Shown here: positions 31,963 to 40,102 of the stretch, piece by piece | Numbering within the stretch: the stretch's first letter is position 1 | Layout of the letters: every line of letters begins with the position of its first letter | Assembly: GCA_029210695.1 (NCBI GenBank) | Contig: JARGFH010000027.1 | Location: 1 to 48,768 of the forward strand | Reading direction: 5' to 3' | From: Acidimicrobiia bacterium | GTDB taxonomy: Bacteria; Actinomycetota; Acidimicrobiia; Spongiisociales; JAHEDJ01 | Length of the DNA: 48,768 nucleotides | Made by a program: the position numbers and the translations under genes | Notes under the pieces: generated by a model | What the model was told of the DNA's origin: nothing | The model's input: only the letters and a program-made list of their open reading frames with translations | Databases searched by the model: none

Positions 31963-33419
31963 GGGTCCGCTCTCGGAAGTCGAATCGTGAAGGTCGATCC
32001 CCGGCCGGGGCCGGCTGAGCCGACAGTCAGCTCGCCGTCGTGTGAGCGTACGATCGTGCGCGAAATCGTGAGTCCGATTCCCGACCCGGCAGAGGTCTTC
32101 CCTTCGCCCTCAACGCGATGAAAGCGCTCGAAGATCTGCTGGAGTTCGTCCGGCGGGATGCCCTCTCCGGTGTCGTGAACGGACACCTCGCACGAAACCT
32201 CATCGCATGAGGCCGTCAACCACACGCGTCCTCCCTCCGGTGTATGGACGAGCGCGTTGCCCACGATGTTGGTGAAGGCCTGCGCCAGGCGATCGGCGTC
32301 TCCGTGGATCGGCAAGTCGGGCGCCGGCCCGATCGAAAGCTCGACTTCCTTGTCGAGGAACTGTGGCCGGAGCCGCTCGGCTGCCCGGGCGGCGACCTCG
32401 CCGAGGTCCGCATGCTGTAGGTCAAGGACCAGTGCCCCCTCCTCAGCGCGCGAGAGCAGTGCGAGGTCGGCGGTGAGTCGCTTCAGTCGGGTTGCCTCCT
32501 CGGCTACTTCGAGGTAGACCTCTGGAGTCGGTTCGAAGACGCCGTCGATCAAGCCCTCCATGTAACCCTGGATGGTGGTGAGCGGGGTGCGGAGCTCATG
32601 AGCGAGGTCCGACATGAGCCTGCTTCGCTGCTGCTCCGTCCTGGCGAGCGTGTCGCCGAGCGCGTTGACATCCGTGGCGAGTTTGGCGAGTTCCACCTCA
32701 CGGGGAACCGGTACCCGTTCGTCGTATCGACCGTCGGCAAGTCGCCGCGTGGCTGCCTGTACGTTGCGCAATGGTCGCAGAATGCGTCGTGACGTCAGCG
32801 CAGCCAGGGCGGTCGCCAGGACGAGGCTGGCGAGGAGAGCTATCCACAAGCCCTTGTTGAGGGCATCGTCGAAGGCGTTCTCGAGGTCTATGACGATCGT
32901 CTCAGTGCCGCCGACTCCTCTTGGCCCCTGCTGGGCCGCCTCGAATTCGGTCGGGTTCAGCGCTTCTGCTCCATGAGACCGAGTTCCTCCGTCGCCCGAT
33001 CGTGGGGCCGCATCGCTTCCGCTACCACCGGTACCACCGGTACCTCCTGTTCCACCTGTTCCACCTGCGCCTCCGGTTCCACCCGGCCCGCCCGGACCGC
33101 CCGGACCGCTCCCGTCGTTGCCGGGGCCCATTCCGGGGGTGGTGGCAGCGGTCGTCGGGGTCGCGCCGTCGCTGGTCGGTGAGGAGTCGCCGGTCTGACC
33201 CGCAGTCGGGTCCGTGGTCCCGCTCAAGACTGTTGAATCAGTGGTCTCCGGAGTGGCCTGCCTTCCGAATCCGTACTGCTGTCCGATCGTCGACACCTGC
33301 GCTTCGAACTCGGACGGCGCCAGGAGTTGCAGCGTCACCGTCATGACGGTCAACGTCACACCGATCACTCCTACATACGACAGGAGGAGGCGAACATCGA
33401 GGCGGCGGAGGACCTTCAT
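31959..33419 (-). CDS. Sensor histidine kinase with Gly-rich extracytoplasmic region
   Basis: A 486-residue kinase. TM1 covers about 11-33 and TM2 about 189-209. The 155-residue external region between them is low complexity: Thr/Ser-rich, then a glycine run at 100-135 built of G-G-P and G-G-T units. HAMP follows (R-R-I-L-R-P-L-R-N-V), His274 lies in D-L-A-H-E-L-R-T-P-L, N-I-V-G-N-A-L-V-H-T-P is the N box, and D-T-G-E-G-I-P and G-S-G-I-G-L-T-I the G boxes. ATG 33419 overlaps the response regulator stop by 4 bp; the open frame upstream is antisense-like and rejected. What the unstructured sensor detects is unknown. Confidence 0.93.
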   Translation of the reverse strand: MKVLRRLDVRLLLSYVGVIGVTLTVMTVTLQLLAPSEFEAQVSTIGQQYGFGRQATPETTDSTVLSGTTDPTAGQTGDSSPTSDGATPTTAATTPGMGPGNDGSGPGGPGGPGGTGGAGGTGGTGGTGGTGGSGSDAAPRSGDGGTRSHGAEALNPTEFEAAQQGPRGVGGTETIVIDLENAFDDALNKGLWIALLASLVLATALAALTSRRILRPLRNVQAATRRLADGRYDERVPVPREVELAKLATDVNALGDTLARTEQQRSRLMSDLAHELRTPLTTIQGYMEGLIDGVFEPTPEVYLEVAEEATRLKRLTADLALLSRAEEGALVLDLQHADLGEVAARAAERLRPQFLDKEVELSIGPAPDLPIHGDADRLAQAFTNIVGNALVHTPEGGRVWLTASCDEVSCEVSVHDTGEGIPPDELQQIFERFHRVEGEGKTSAGSGIGLTISRTIVRSHDGELTVGSAGPGRGSTFTIRLPRADP

Positions 33420-34108
33420 GACTCGAGCAAGAACTTGTAGCCGACACCGCGAACCGTCCCGATGATGGTTGGCTGAGTGGCATCGTCGCCGAGTGCCTTG
33501 CGAAGATTCCGAACGTGGACATCGACAACGCGTTCGTCTCCGAAGAAATCCCAACCCCAGACGCGTTCGAGGAGCTGGCGTCTGCTGAACACTCTCCCCG
33601 GTTCGGAGACGAGCGCAGCCAGAAGGTCGAATTCGAGCGCCGTGAGTTCCACCGGCGCTCCAGAACGGGTGACCTCACGGCGGTCTCCGTCCAGGGTGAG
33701 CCCATCAAAGCGGAAGGCGTTGGCTTCTGGTTTCGGAAGACCACGATCGCGTCTGAGCACGGCTTTGATGCGGGCGAGGAGTTCGCGCGGGCTAAACGGC
33801 TTGGAGAGGTAATCGTCGGCGCCGACGGAAAGACCGATCAGTTTGTCGACCTCCTCAGTCTTGGCCGTCAGCATCACAACGTAAACGTTTGAGAACGTTC
33901 GCAACTCGCGCAGGACCTCAATGCCATCGAGGCCCGGGAGCATGACATCCAGCACGATCAAATCAGGGTTATGGGACCGTGCTTTGTCTAGCGCCTCCCG
34001 GCCGCCGGCCGCCTCAATGACCGTGTAGCCGTCCTTTTCGAGATAGGCGCGAACGAGTTGACGGATCTTGCGTTCGTCGTCGACGACCAGGATCGTTCGA
34101 TCGCTCAC
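33416..34108 (-). CDS. OmpR-family response regulator
   Basis: A 230-residue regulator. V-V-D-D-E, the phospho-acceptor Asp in L-I-V-L-D-V-M-L-P-G, L-T-A-K-T and Y-L-S-K-P-F-S-P-R-E make up the receiver. The winged-helix domain shows L-T-A-L-E-F-D-L-L, V-F-S-R-R-Q-L-L-E-R-V-W-G, V-D-V-H-V-R-N-L-R-K-A-L and G-V-G-Y-K-F. It heads the unit regulator, kinase, TlpA. The secreted repeat protein upstream on the same strand is separated by a strong hairpin. Confidence 0.95.
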   Translation of the reverse strand: MSDRTILVVDDERKIRQLVRAYLEKDGYTVIEAAGGREALDKARSHNPDLIVLDVMLPGLDGIEVLRELRTFSNVYVVMLTAKTEEVDKLIGLSVGADDYLSKPFSPRELLARIKAVLRRDRGLPKPEANAFRFDGLTLDGDRREVTRSGAPVELTALEFDLLAALVSEPGRVFSRRQLLERVWGWDFFGDERVVDVHVRNLRKALGDDATQPTIIGTVRGVGYKFLLES

Positions 34109-34149
34109 AGGGCCATCCTAGGGATGGCATGAAGGACCACGGGCATAGC

Positions 34150-34182
34150 CCAACCTCCCCCGAGGGGAGCGGGGGAGGTTGG
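34150..34182. terminator. Palindrome between secreted repeat protein and response regulator
   Basis: CCAACCTCCCCC (34150-34161) and its perfect complement (34171-34182) surround a 9-nt loop. It lies 18 bp after the stop of the secreted protein gene on the minus strand. Stem strength suggests termination or mRNA stabilisation, but no U-tract follows. The sequence resembles the GC-rich palindromes around hisIE. Confidence 0.6.
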
Positions 34183-34199
34183 CGCCGGGGACACGATGC

Positions 34200-34874
34200 C
34201 TACTTGCGGCCGCCCGGTCCGGCTCCGTTCTGATTGGCGGATCCGCCCGGGGAGGCAGAGGCGTTTCCACCCGGTCCGGGGCCGAACTCGTTTCCGATAC
34301 CGTCCCGGGTTCCAGCTTGGATTGGGCCGGTGCCGTCCTGGGGTCCTGGACCGTTTCCGGTCGTTGCAGGCCCGTAGCCGGCTCCGTCGCCATCCTGGTC
34401 ACCGAACGGACCGTATGGGGCTTCTTCGGCAGTCGGTCCGAATGGTCCGAATGGTCCATCACCGTCGCACTCGCCGTCGCATTCACCTGGCCCGTAGCCG
34501 ACTCCGTCGCCATCCTGGTCACCGAACGGACCGTATGGGGCTTCTTCGGCAGTCGGTCCGAATGGTCCGAATGGTCCATCACCGTCGCACTCGCCGTCGC
34601 ATTCACCTGGCCCAAAACCCTGGCGCTGGAATGGGGCCGCTGCGGAGCCCATCGGGCCTGCACCAAAGCGGGAGCCGGTCTGTGATTGTGCTCCGGCCTG
34701 GAGCCTGATCATCTGGGGCTCGCCCTTCTCGATGTAGTACGAGCAGTCCGAAGGGTCGCCGCCGCCGAGCCTGATCTGCTTGGTTTGGGGGGCGTCGTCC
34801 GCTTGTGCTACTGCGATCGAGGCGGGAATCATCAATGCCGCTACCAACCCGAAAACCGTCACGATTCGTTTCAT
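34200..34874 (-). CDS. Secreted Asp/Gly-rich repeat protein
   Basis: A 224-residue exported protein with a signal peptide ending S-I-A-V-A-Q-A. The mature part begins with a short region containing one cysteine and Y-Y-I-E-K-G-E-P-Q-M-I-R-L, then two almost identical 40-residue repeats. Each repeat has G-P-G-E-C-D-G-E-C-D-G-D-G, P-F-G-P-F-G-P, E-E-A-P-Y-G-P-F-G and D-Q-D-G-D-G. The D-x-D-G-D-G pattern looks like Ca2+-binding loops, and the paired cysteines could form disulfides or bind metal. The tail is Gly/Pro/Asn-rich and ends basic. I do not recognise a family. It is upstream of a two-component system whose kinase also has a Gly-rich external region. Confidence 0.8.
   Translation of the reverse strand: MKRIVTVFGLVAALMIPASIAVAQADDAPQTKQIRLGGGDPSDCSYYIEKGEPQMIRLQAGAQSQTGSRFGAGPMGSAAAPFQRQGFGPGECDGECDGDGPFGPFGPTAEEAPYGPFGDQDGDGVGYGPGECDGECDGDGPFGPFGPTAEEAPYGPFGDQDGDGAGYGPATTGNGPGPQDGTGPIQAGTRDGIGNEFGPGPGGNASASPGGSANQNGAGPGGRK
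34371..34610 (-). repeat. 120-bp tandem duplication, two copies
   Basis: Positions 34371-34490 and 34491-34610 are near-identical 120-bp units; the difference I see is one base near the unit start. The unit encodes 40 residues of the secreted Asp/Gly-rich protein, so the duplication keeps the reading frame. The high identity implies a recent duplication or ongoing copy-number change. Confidence 0.92.
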
Positions 34875-34984
34875 ATGCTTGCTCCTTCCTTCATGTTCAG
34901 TGCATCACCTGCAGGTGAAGGACCAACGGCCCGGCGTATGAAGGTTTCGTGAAGAAGGGGCAATGCTCCGCTAGGTTGAACACC

Positions 34985-36217
34985 ATGGCGCGTAGACCAC
35001 ATATCATTGCGATGGTTCTGGCGGGAGGGAAAGGCAACCGCCTGTTCCCGCTCACCAGGGCACGAGCGAAACCGGCCGTCCCATTTGGCGGGCACTATCG
35101 ATTGGTGGATTTCGTCCTCTCCAATCTGGTCAACGCCAACTACCGTCGCATAGCTGTGCTCACCCAGTACAAGAGCCACAGCCTCGACGTGCACCTCTCG
35201 CAAACGTGGCGCCTGTCACCGATTCTGGGAAGCTACGTGACCCCGGTTCCGGCACAGATGCGTCGTGGTCCTCATTGGTATGCGGGCAGCGCCGACGCGA
35301 TAGCGCAGAACCTCAATATCCTCAGCGACGAGCGCCCCGACTACGTGATCGTATTCGGAGCCGACCACATCTACCGGATGGACCCGGCTCAGATGGTGCA
35401 ACAACACATCGACTCGGGTGCAGGCGTCACCATCGCAGCCATCCCGGTCCCGATCGAAGGCGCCTCGGATTTCGGGATCATCGACGCCGATGCAGACGGC
35501 AAGATCAAACAGTTCCTCGAGAAGCCGGCGGACCCTCCTGCCATGCCCGGACGACCCGACATGGCGCATGCATCAATGGGCAACTACGTGTTCACCGCCG
35601 ACATCCTGAGAGAAGCGGTTTTGTACGACGCAGAGGACGAGGAGTCCCGTCACGATCTTGGCGGGAACGTCATGCCGTATATGACGGAACGCGGCCTCGC
35701 CCGTGTGTACGACTTCGCCGGGAACGACGTACCGGGACAGGAGGAACAAGAACGCGGGTACTGGCGCGACGTTGGGACGCTCGATGCCTACTTCGAAGCC
35801 TCAATGGACCTGATCGCCACATCGCCGGTCTTCAACCTGTACAACGAGGAGTGGCCGATCTTCACCTGGCACTTCCCGTATCCGCCCGCGAAGTTCGTTC
35901 ACGATGAAGACGGCCGGCGCGGCCATGCAATCAACTCGATTGTCTCCAACGGAGCGATCGTTTCCGGTGCGACGGTGCGCCGGTCGATTCTGTCACCCGA
36001 TGTGCGGGTGCGTTCCTACACGGTCGTTGAGGACTCCGTGCTGTTGGACGGCGTGACCGTCGGGCGTGGTGCTGTGATCCGGAGGGCGATCATCGACAAG
36101 GACGTGATGGTCCCGGACGGGTTCCAGATCGGTGTCGACCTCGAGGCGGATCGGCAACGGTTCACGATCTCCGAAGGCGGGATCGTCGTAGTTGGCAAGG
36201 GCCATCTGATCGAGTAG
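34985..36217 (+). CDS. glgC: Glucose-1-phosphate adenylyltransferase
   Basis: A 410-residue ADP-glucose pyrophosphorylase for glycogen synthesis. The nucleotidyltransferase N terminus has [14 protein letters not shown] and K-P-A-V-P-F-G-G, then [13 protein letters not shown] and the sugar-phosphate region [11 protein letters not shown]. The C-terminal left-handed beta helix carries hexapeptide repeats ([19 protein letters not shown]). ATG 34985 gives the standard N terminus; an in-frame start at 34949 is possible but adds an unlikely extension. No other glg gene is adjacent. Confidence 0.95.
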   Translation: MARRPHIIAMVLAGGKGNRLFPLTRARAKPAVPFGGHYRLVDFVLSNLVNANYRRIAVLTQYKSHSLDVHLSQTWRLSPILGSYVTPVPAQMRRGPHWYAGSADAIAQNLNILSDERPDYVIVFGADHIYRMDPAQMVQQHIDSGAGVTIAAIPVPIEGASDFGIIDADADGKIKQFLEKPADPPAMPGRPDMAHASMGNYVFTADILREAVLYDAEDEESRHDLGGNVMPYMTERGLARVYDFAGNDVPGQEEQERGYWRDVGTLDAYFEASMDLIATSPVFNLYNEEWPIFTWHFPYPPAKFVHDEDGRRGHAINSIVSNGAIVSGATVRRSILSPDVRVRSYTVVEDSVLLDGVTVGRGAVIRRAIIDKDVMVPDGFQIGVDLEADRQRFTISEGGIVVVGKGHLIE

Positions 36218-36277
36218 GGCAGGTCGCCCGCGGGGCCGATTCCCGATTGGCGTGTGCCGTGTCGTAGCCTGCGGCCG

Positions 36278-38116
36278 ATGACCTCTCGCCAGACCGTTGA
36301 TCCGCCCCCCTTCGATGCCGCCCTGCTCGGACGCGGCCGGGCGCTGATCGTCCGCCAGCTTCGACGTGCTCCCCGGCAGTTCGCCATCGGTGGGGCGGGA
36401 ACGATGTTGTTCGCGGCGATGACCATCCTGTCCTCCTATGTGATCGGGTGGATCACCGACGACATCCTTCTGCCTTCTGTGGCCGCCGGAGAGGTCCGGG
36501 TGGCCTCACTCGTCGGCGCGGCGCTGGCGGTCATCGGGGTCGCCCTGGCGCGAGGGATCGGCATCACCTTTCGTCGGTACGGAGCGTATGCCGCCCAATA
36601 CAGACTCCAGGCGCGTGACCGGATCGAAATCACCGATCGATACCTGCAACTGCCGATCGAGTGGCACAGGCGGCACCCGACCGGTCAGCTGTTGTCGAAC
36701 GTCAACGAAGACGTCGAGGCCGCCTCGTTCATTGCCGCCCCGCTGCCGATGGCGTTCGGTGTCATCGTCATGCTCGTCGTTACCGCCACGCTGCTGGTGC
36801 TCACCGACCCGTTTCTCGCCCTCGTTGGATTCGCAGTAGGGCCGGCAATACTCATCGTGAACTTCTTTTACCAGCGCCGGATGCGGGCGGTCGCCGCCTC
36901 GGCCCAGCGTTTGCGCGCAGAAGTAGCCGAGATTGCCCACGAGTCGTTCGATGCCGCCTTGGTCGTCAAGACCCTGGGACGCGAAGACCAGGAGGTGGGC
37001 CGGTTCGGGGATCGATCCGATGCATTGCGCGATCGCATGGTCGAGGTCGGTTCGCTTCGTGCGATGTTCGACCCGCTCATGGAAGCCCTCCCCAACATCG
37101 GAGTCCTGGCCGTGCTGGCCGTCGGAGCATGGCGTGTCCAGCAGGGTGCGGTTACTCCCGGGACCATGATCACTTTTGCGTACCTGTTCCGGCTGGTAGC
37201 GCTGCCGATGCGTGTGTTTGGCTGGCTGCTCGGCGAGATGCCCCGTTCGGTGGTCGGCATGGATCGGATCGAAGGCGTTTTGGGCGAGCAGAGCAAAGTT
37301 GAATACGGAGGGCAGGCGACCGGGAACGGTGGAGGGGCGGCAACCAGTGTGGAGGCGGTCGGTTACCTCTATCCGGAGACCCAGACCGACGACCTCTCCG
37401 CGCAGGCGCAATCGCACAGGTCGGACAACGGCGGCCGGCGCGGTGTCGAGTCGGTGACATTGAGTGTTGCGCCCGGTCGGACCGTGGCGCTCGTTGGCCC
37501 GACCGGTTCTGGGAAGTCGACGCTCGCTCACCTGATGGTCAGGCTCTTTGACCCCGACCGCGGCGAGATCTGCCTGGACGGCCATGGTCTCGCCGAACTC
37601 GAACGGTCTGAGTTGGCTGATTCGGTCAGCCTGGTATTCCAGGAGGTGTTCCTATTCGACGACACCGTCTATAACAACATCACGCTCGGCGGGCAGTACG
37701 ACCTGGCGGAAGTGCAGGAGGCGGCCGAATTGGCCCGGGCCGACGAGTTCATCTCTCAACTGCCGGAGGGATTCGACACTCTGGTGGGGGAGCGGGGTGC
37801 GTCGCTGTCCGGCGGTCAGCGTCAGAGGATCGCGCTGGCCAGGGCGCTCATTCGCCGTCCGCGACTGCTGGTGCTGGACGATGCCACCTCGGCCGTTGAC
37901 CCATCCGTTGAGCAGGAGATCCTGGCCGGCCTGGCCGAACTCGACACCACGGTCGTTATCGTCGCGTACCGGCGTTCCTCGATCGTGTTGTCCGACGAGG
38001 TCATCTACATCGAGGACGGCAGGGTCATGGGCCGGGGACATCACGACGAGCTGTATCAGACGCTGGCGCCGTATCGGAGTCTGATAGACGCGTACGAGCA
38101 AGAGGAAACCCGATGA
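36278..38116 (+). CDS. Heterodimeric ABC exporter, half with degenerate ATPase site
   Basis: A 612-residue exporter half-transporter with an N-terminal six-helix domain and a C-terminal ATPase. Walker A is G-P-T-G-S-G-K-S-T and the signature is L-S-G-G-Q-R-Q-R-I-A. The catalytic Glu after Walker B is replaced by Asp (L-V-L-D-D-A-T-S-A-V-D), and the switch His is replaced by Tyr (I-V-A-Y-R-R-S-S). Such changes mark the degenerate site of heterodimeric exporters like BmrC/D or TM287/288. A stretch at about residues 350-390 between the membrane domain and ATPase is low complexity. It overlaps the second half by 4 bp. ATG 36278 is used. The substrate is unknown; lipids or drugs are usual. Confidence 0.93.
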   Translation: MTSRQTVDPPPFDAALLGRGRALIVRQLRRAPRQFAIGGAGTMLFAAMTILSSYVIGWITDDILLPSVAAGEVRVASLVGAALAVIGVALARGIGITFRRYGAYAAQYRLQARDRIEITDRYLQLPIEWHRRHPTGQLLSNVNEDVEAASFIAAPLPMAFGVIVMLVVTATLLVLTDPFLALVGFAVGPAILIVNFFYQRRMRAVAASAQRLRAEVAEIAHESFDAALVVKTLGREDQEVGRFGDRSDALRDRMVEVGSLRAMFDPLMEALPNIGVLAVLAVGAWRVQQGAVTPGTMITFAYLFRLVALPMRVFGWLLGEMPRSVVGMDRIEGVLGEQSKVEYGGQATGNGGGAATSVEAVGYLYPETQTDDLSAQAQSHRSDNGGRRGVESVTLSVAPGRTVALVGPTGSGKSTLAHLMVRLFDPDRGEICLDGHGLAELERSELADSVSLVFQEVFLFDDTVYNNITLGGQYDLAEVQEAAELARADEFISQLPEGFDTLVGERGASLSGGQRQRIALARALIRRPRLLVLDDATSAVDPSVEQEILAGLAELDTTVVIVAYRRSSIVLSDEVIYIEDGRVMGRGHHDELYQTLAPYRSLIDAYEQEETR

Positions 38117-39918
38117 CCATCGCCGCCCAGCAGGCGGAGCGTCGGGGCGCCACCGCCACCATACGTCGGGGTCTGAGCCTTTCCCCCGAACTGAGACGAG
38201 GCCTCCCGGCAACGTTGACGCTGGCGCTCATCGCCACCGCCGGACGTGTCATCGTACCCGTGGCGGTGCAGCAGATCATCGACAGTGGTTTCGCCGACGG
38301 CGGAGTCGACATGGGCTTCGTGTTGTCGATGACGGCATGGGCGCTGCTGGCGGTGGCAGTCACCGCCGGTTCCACCGGAGCCATGCATCTACGACTTGCC
38401 CGGGTGTCCGAAACCGCCCTTTCGCTGCTACGCGTGCGCGCCTTCCGCCACATACATGACCTCTCGATGCTCCACCAGGCATCGGAACAACGCGGCGTTC
38501 TGGTCGCCCGGGTGACTTCGGACGTCGATCAGATCAGCCGGTTCATGCAATGGGGCGGCCTCATGTTGATCATCAACGGGGGGCAAGCCTTGCTGTCGCT
38601 GCTCGTCATGTTTGTGTACTCGGTGCCGATGGCGATGGTCGTCGTGGTCCTGGGTCCTGTGATCGTCCTGACGATCAAGTGGTTCCAGTCGCGGCTCGAG
38701 GTGGCCTACCTCACCGTGCGGGAGCGGGTCGGTCGGATGCTGGCGATACTGGCGGAAGTAGTGGTCGGCGCCCCGGTTATCCGTGCGTACGGGATCGAAG
38801 ACCGGATCCGGCAACGACTGGGAGAATCTATCGACCAGCACCGTCGCTCCGGCGTGAGAGCAGGGGCGCTGTCTTCGTCGTTTTCGGGGGCCGGCGAACT
38901 GCTTTCGGCCATGGTCGTGGCTGCGGTGCTGGTGGTCGGCACTGTTCTGGCGGTGAACGGCTCTACATCGGTCGGTACCGTCGTGGCGTTCCTGTTCCTG
39001 GTGCAGTTGTTCGTGCAACCGGTCCAGATGCTCGGAGAGGCTGTGAACGAGGCCCAGACGGCCGTGGCCGGATGGCGGCGAGTGCTGGACGTACTCGACA
39101 TCGCGCCCGACGTCGCCGATCCCGGTGCGGAAGGAGTGGACCTGCCGGCCGCTTCGCTCGGCGTCTCGTTCGAGGGGGTTTCGTTCCGATATCCACGGCC
39201 GGGAGAAACGGCCGGGGAGGCGAGCGGTCCCCCGGTGCTCGTCGATGTCGATGCCTCAATCGAGCCGCGCAGCCGGGTCGCCATCGTTGGAGAGACCGGT
39301 TCGGGGAAGACCACGTTCGCCAAATTGCTCACCCGGCTGATGGACCCCACGGCGGGACGGATCGTGATGGGAGGGCTCGACCTGCGAACCGTCCGGTTCC
39401 GGTCGCTCCGGGACCGGGTCGTGATGGTGCCGCAGGAAGGGATGCTGTTCAGCGGCACTATCGCCGACAACGTCAGGATGGGCCGGCCGGAAGCAACGGA
39501 CGCCGAACTCGAATCGGCGTTCCGGAGATTGAAACTCAGCGACTGGCTCGGCGAACTCAGCGGAGGATTGCTGACACAGGTGGGGGAGCGGGGCGGCGCA
39601 TTGTCGGTGGGCGAGCGACAACTGGTGACCCTCGTCCGGGCTGCCATTGCCGATCCTGATCTATTGGTACTCGACGAAGCGACTTCAGCCGTTGATCCGG
39701 TAACCGAGGTTCGGATCAACCGGGCTTTGTCGGGATTGACGACTGGTAGAACTGTGGTCACCATCGCGCACCGGCTCTCGACGGCCGAGGCCGCCGAACG
39801 GGTGATCGTGTTCGAAGGCGGTCGGATCGTTCAAGACGGCACCCACGACGCGCTGGTGATGGAAGGCGGGATCTACGGTCGCCTTTACGACAGCTGGCAG
39901 CGCGGAACGAGCGTCTAG
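38113..39918 (+). CDS. Heterodimeric ABC exporter, catalytically competent half
   Basis: A 601-residue exporter half-transporter with the same layout. Walker A is G-E-T-G-S-G-K-T-T, Walker B with catalytic Glu is L-L-V-L-D-E-A-T-S-A-V-D, and the switch is I-A-H-R-L-S-T. Its signature is L-S-V-G-E-R-Q-L, slightly divergent, as expected because in the heterodimer it faces the degenerate site of the partner. The consensus composite site thus uses this protein's Walker motifs and the partner's L-S-G-G-Q. The gene ends at the left tip of a MITE-like element, whose first 4 bp include the stop codon. Confidence 0.94.
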   Translation: MTIAAQQAERRGATATIRRGLSLSPELRRGLPATLTLALIATAGRVIVPVAVQQIIDSGFADGGVDMGFVLSMTAWALLAVAVTAGSTGAMHLRLARVSETALSLLRVRAFRHIHDLSMLHQASEQRGVLVARVTSDVDQISRFMQWGGLMLIINGGQALLSLLVMFVYSVPMAMVVVVLGPVIVLTIKWFQSRLEVAYLTVRERVGRMLAILAEVVVGAPVIRAYGIEDRIRQRLGESIDQHRRSGVRAGALSSSFSGAGELLSAMVVAAVLVVGTVLAVNGSTSVGTVVAFLFLVQLFVQPVQMLGEAVNEAQTAVAGWRRVLDVLDIAPDVADPGAEGVDLPAASLGVSFEGVSFRYPRPGETAGEASGPPVLVDVDASIEPRSRVAIVGETGSGKTTFAKLLTRLMDPTAGRIVMGGLDLRTVRFRSLRDRVVMVPQEGMLFSGTIADNVRMGRPEATDAELESAFRRLKLSDWLGELSGGLLTQVGERGGALSVGERQLVTLVRAAIADPDLLVLDEATSAVDPVTEVRINRALSGLTTGRTVVTIAHRLSTAEAAERVIVFEGGRIVQDGTHDALVMEGGIYGRLYDSWQRGTSV

Positions 39919-40025
39919 TGGTCCGTCGCGGATTTGGTGACTTGGTCTCCTGCCGGACGATCCCCGCTGTGGCAGGGTTCGTGGCACTGCCTACCCCGGT
40001 CATCAAATAGCAGACAGACCACTAG
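39915..40025. mobile_element. MITE-like element with 28-bp imperfect terminal inverted repeats
   Basis: The outer ends are a perfect 10-bp inverted repeat, TCTAGTGGTC (39915-39924) and GACCACTAGA (40016-40025). The symmetry extends inward to ATTTGGTGAC (39933-39942) against GTCATCAAAT (39998-40007), for 22 matches of 28. The 111-bp size, lack of coding capacity and CTAG-containing tips (a possible TA target duplication) suggest a non-autonomous IS derivative, perhaps IS630/Tc1-like. The left tip supplies the stop codon of the ABC exporter gene. No second copy is in the window. Confidence 0.6.
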
Positions 40026-40038
40026 AAGGTCCCCCCGA

Positions 40039-40091
40039 ACTTTCTGCGCAATACTCTGGCGCGTAGCGCGCCATTGCATTGCGCAGAAAGT
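40039..40091. terminator. Long hairpin between convergent genes
   Basis: ACTTTCTGCGCAAT (40039-40052) pairs perfectly with 40078-40091. The 25-nt loop contains a second hairpin, GGCGCG-TAG-CGCGCC (40058-40072). It ends 11 bp before the stop of the minus-strand oxidoreductase gene and probably terminates both converging transcripts. Preceded by CCCCCCGAACT, as is the hairpin at 28588. Confidence 0.7.
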
Positions 40092-40102
40092 CTGAGGGAC
40101 GG

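Noticed and set aside
32990-33120. Repetitive GGTACC/CCGGTTCC run as a DNA repeat element
   Set aside because: It is the codon-level repeat of the Gly-rich segment of the sensor kinase.
34371-34610. CRISPR-like repeat
   Set aside because: Two adjacent 120-bp units with no spacers, coding in frame.
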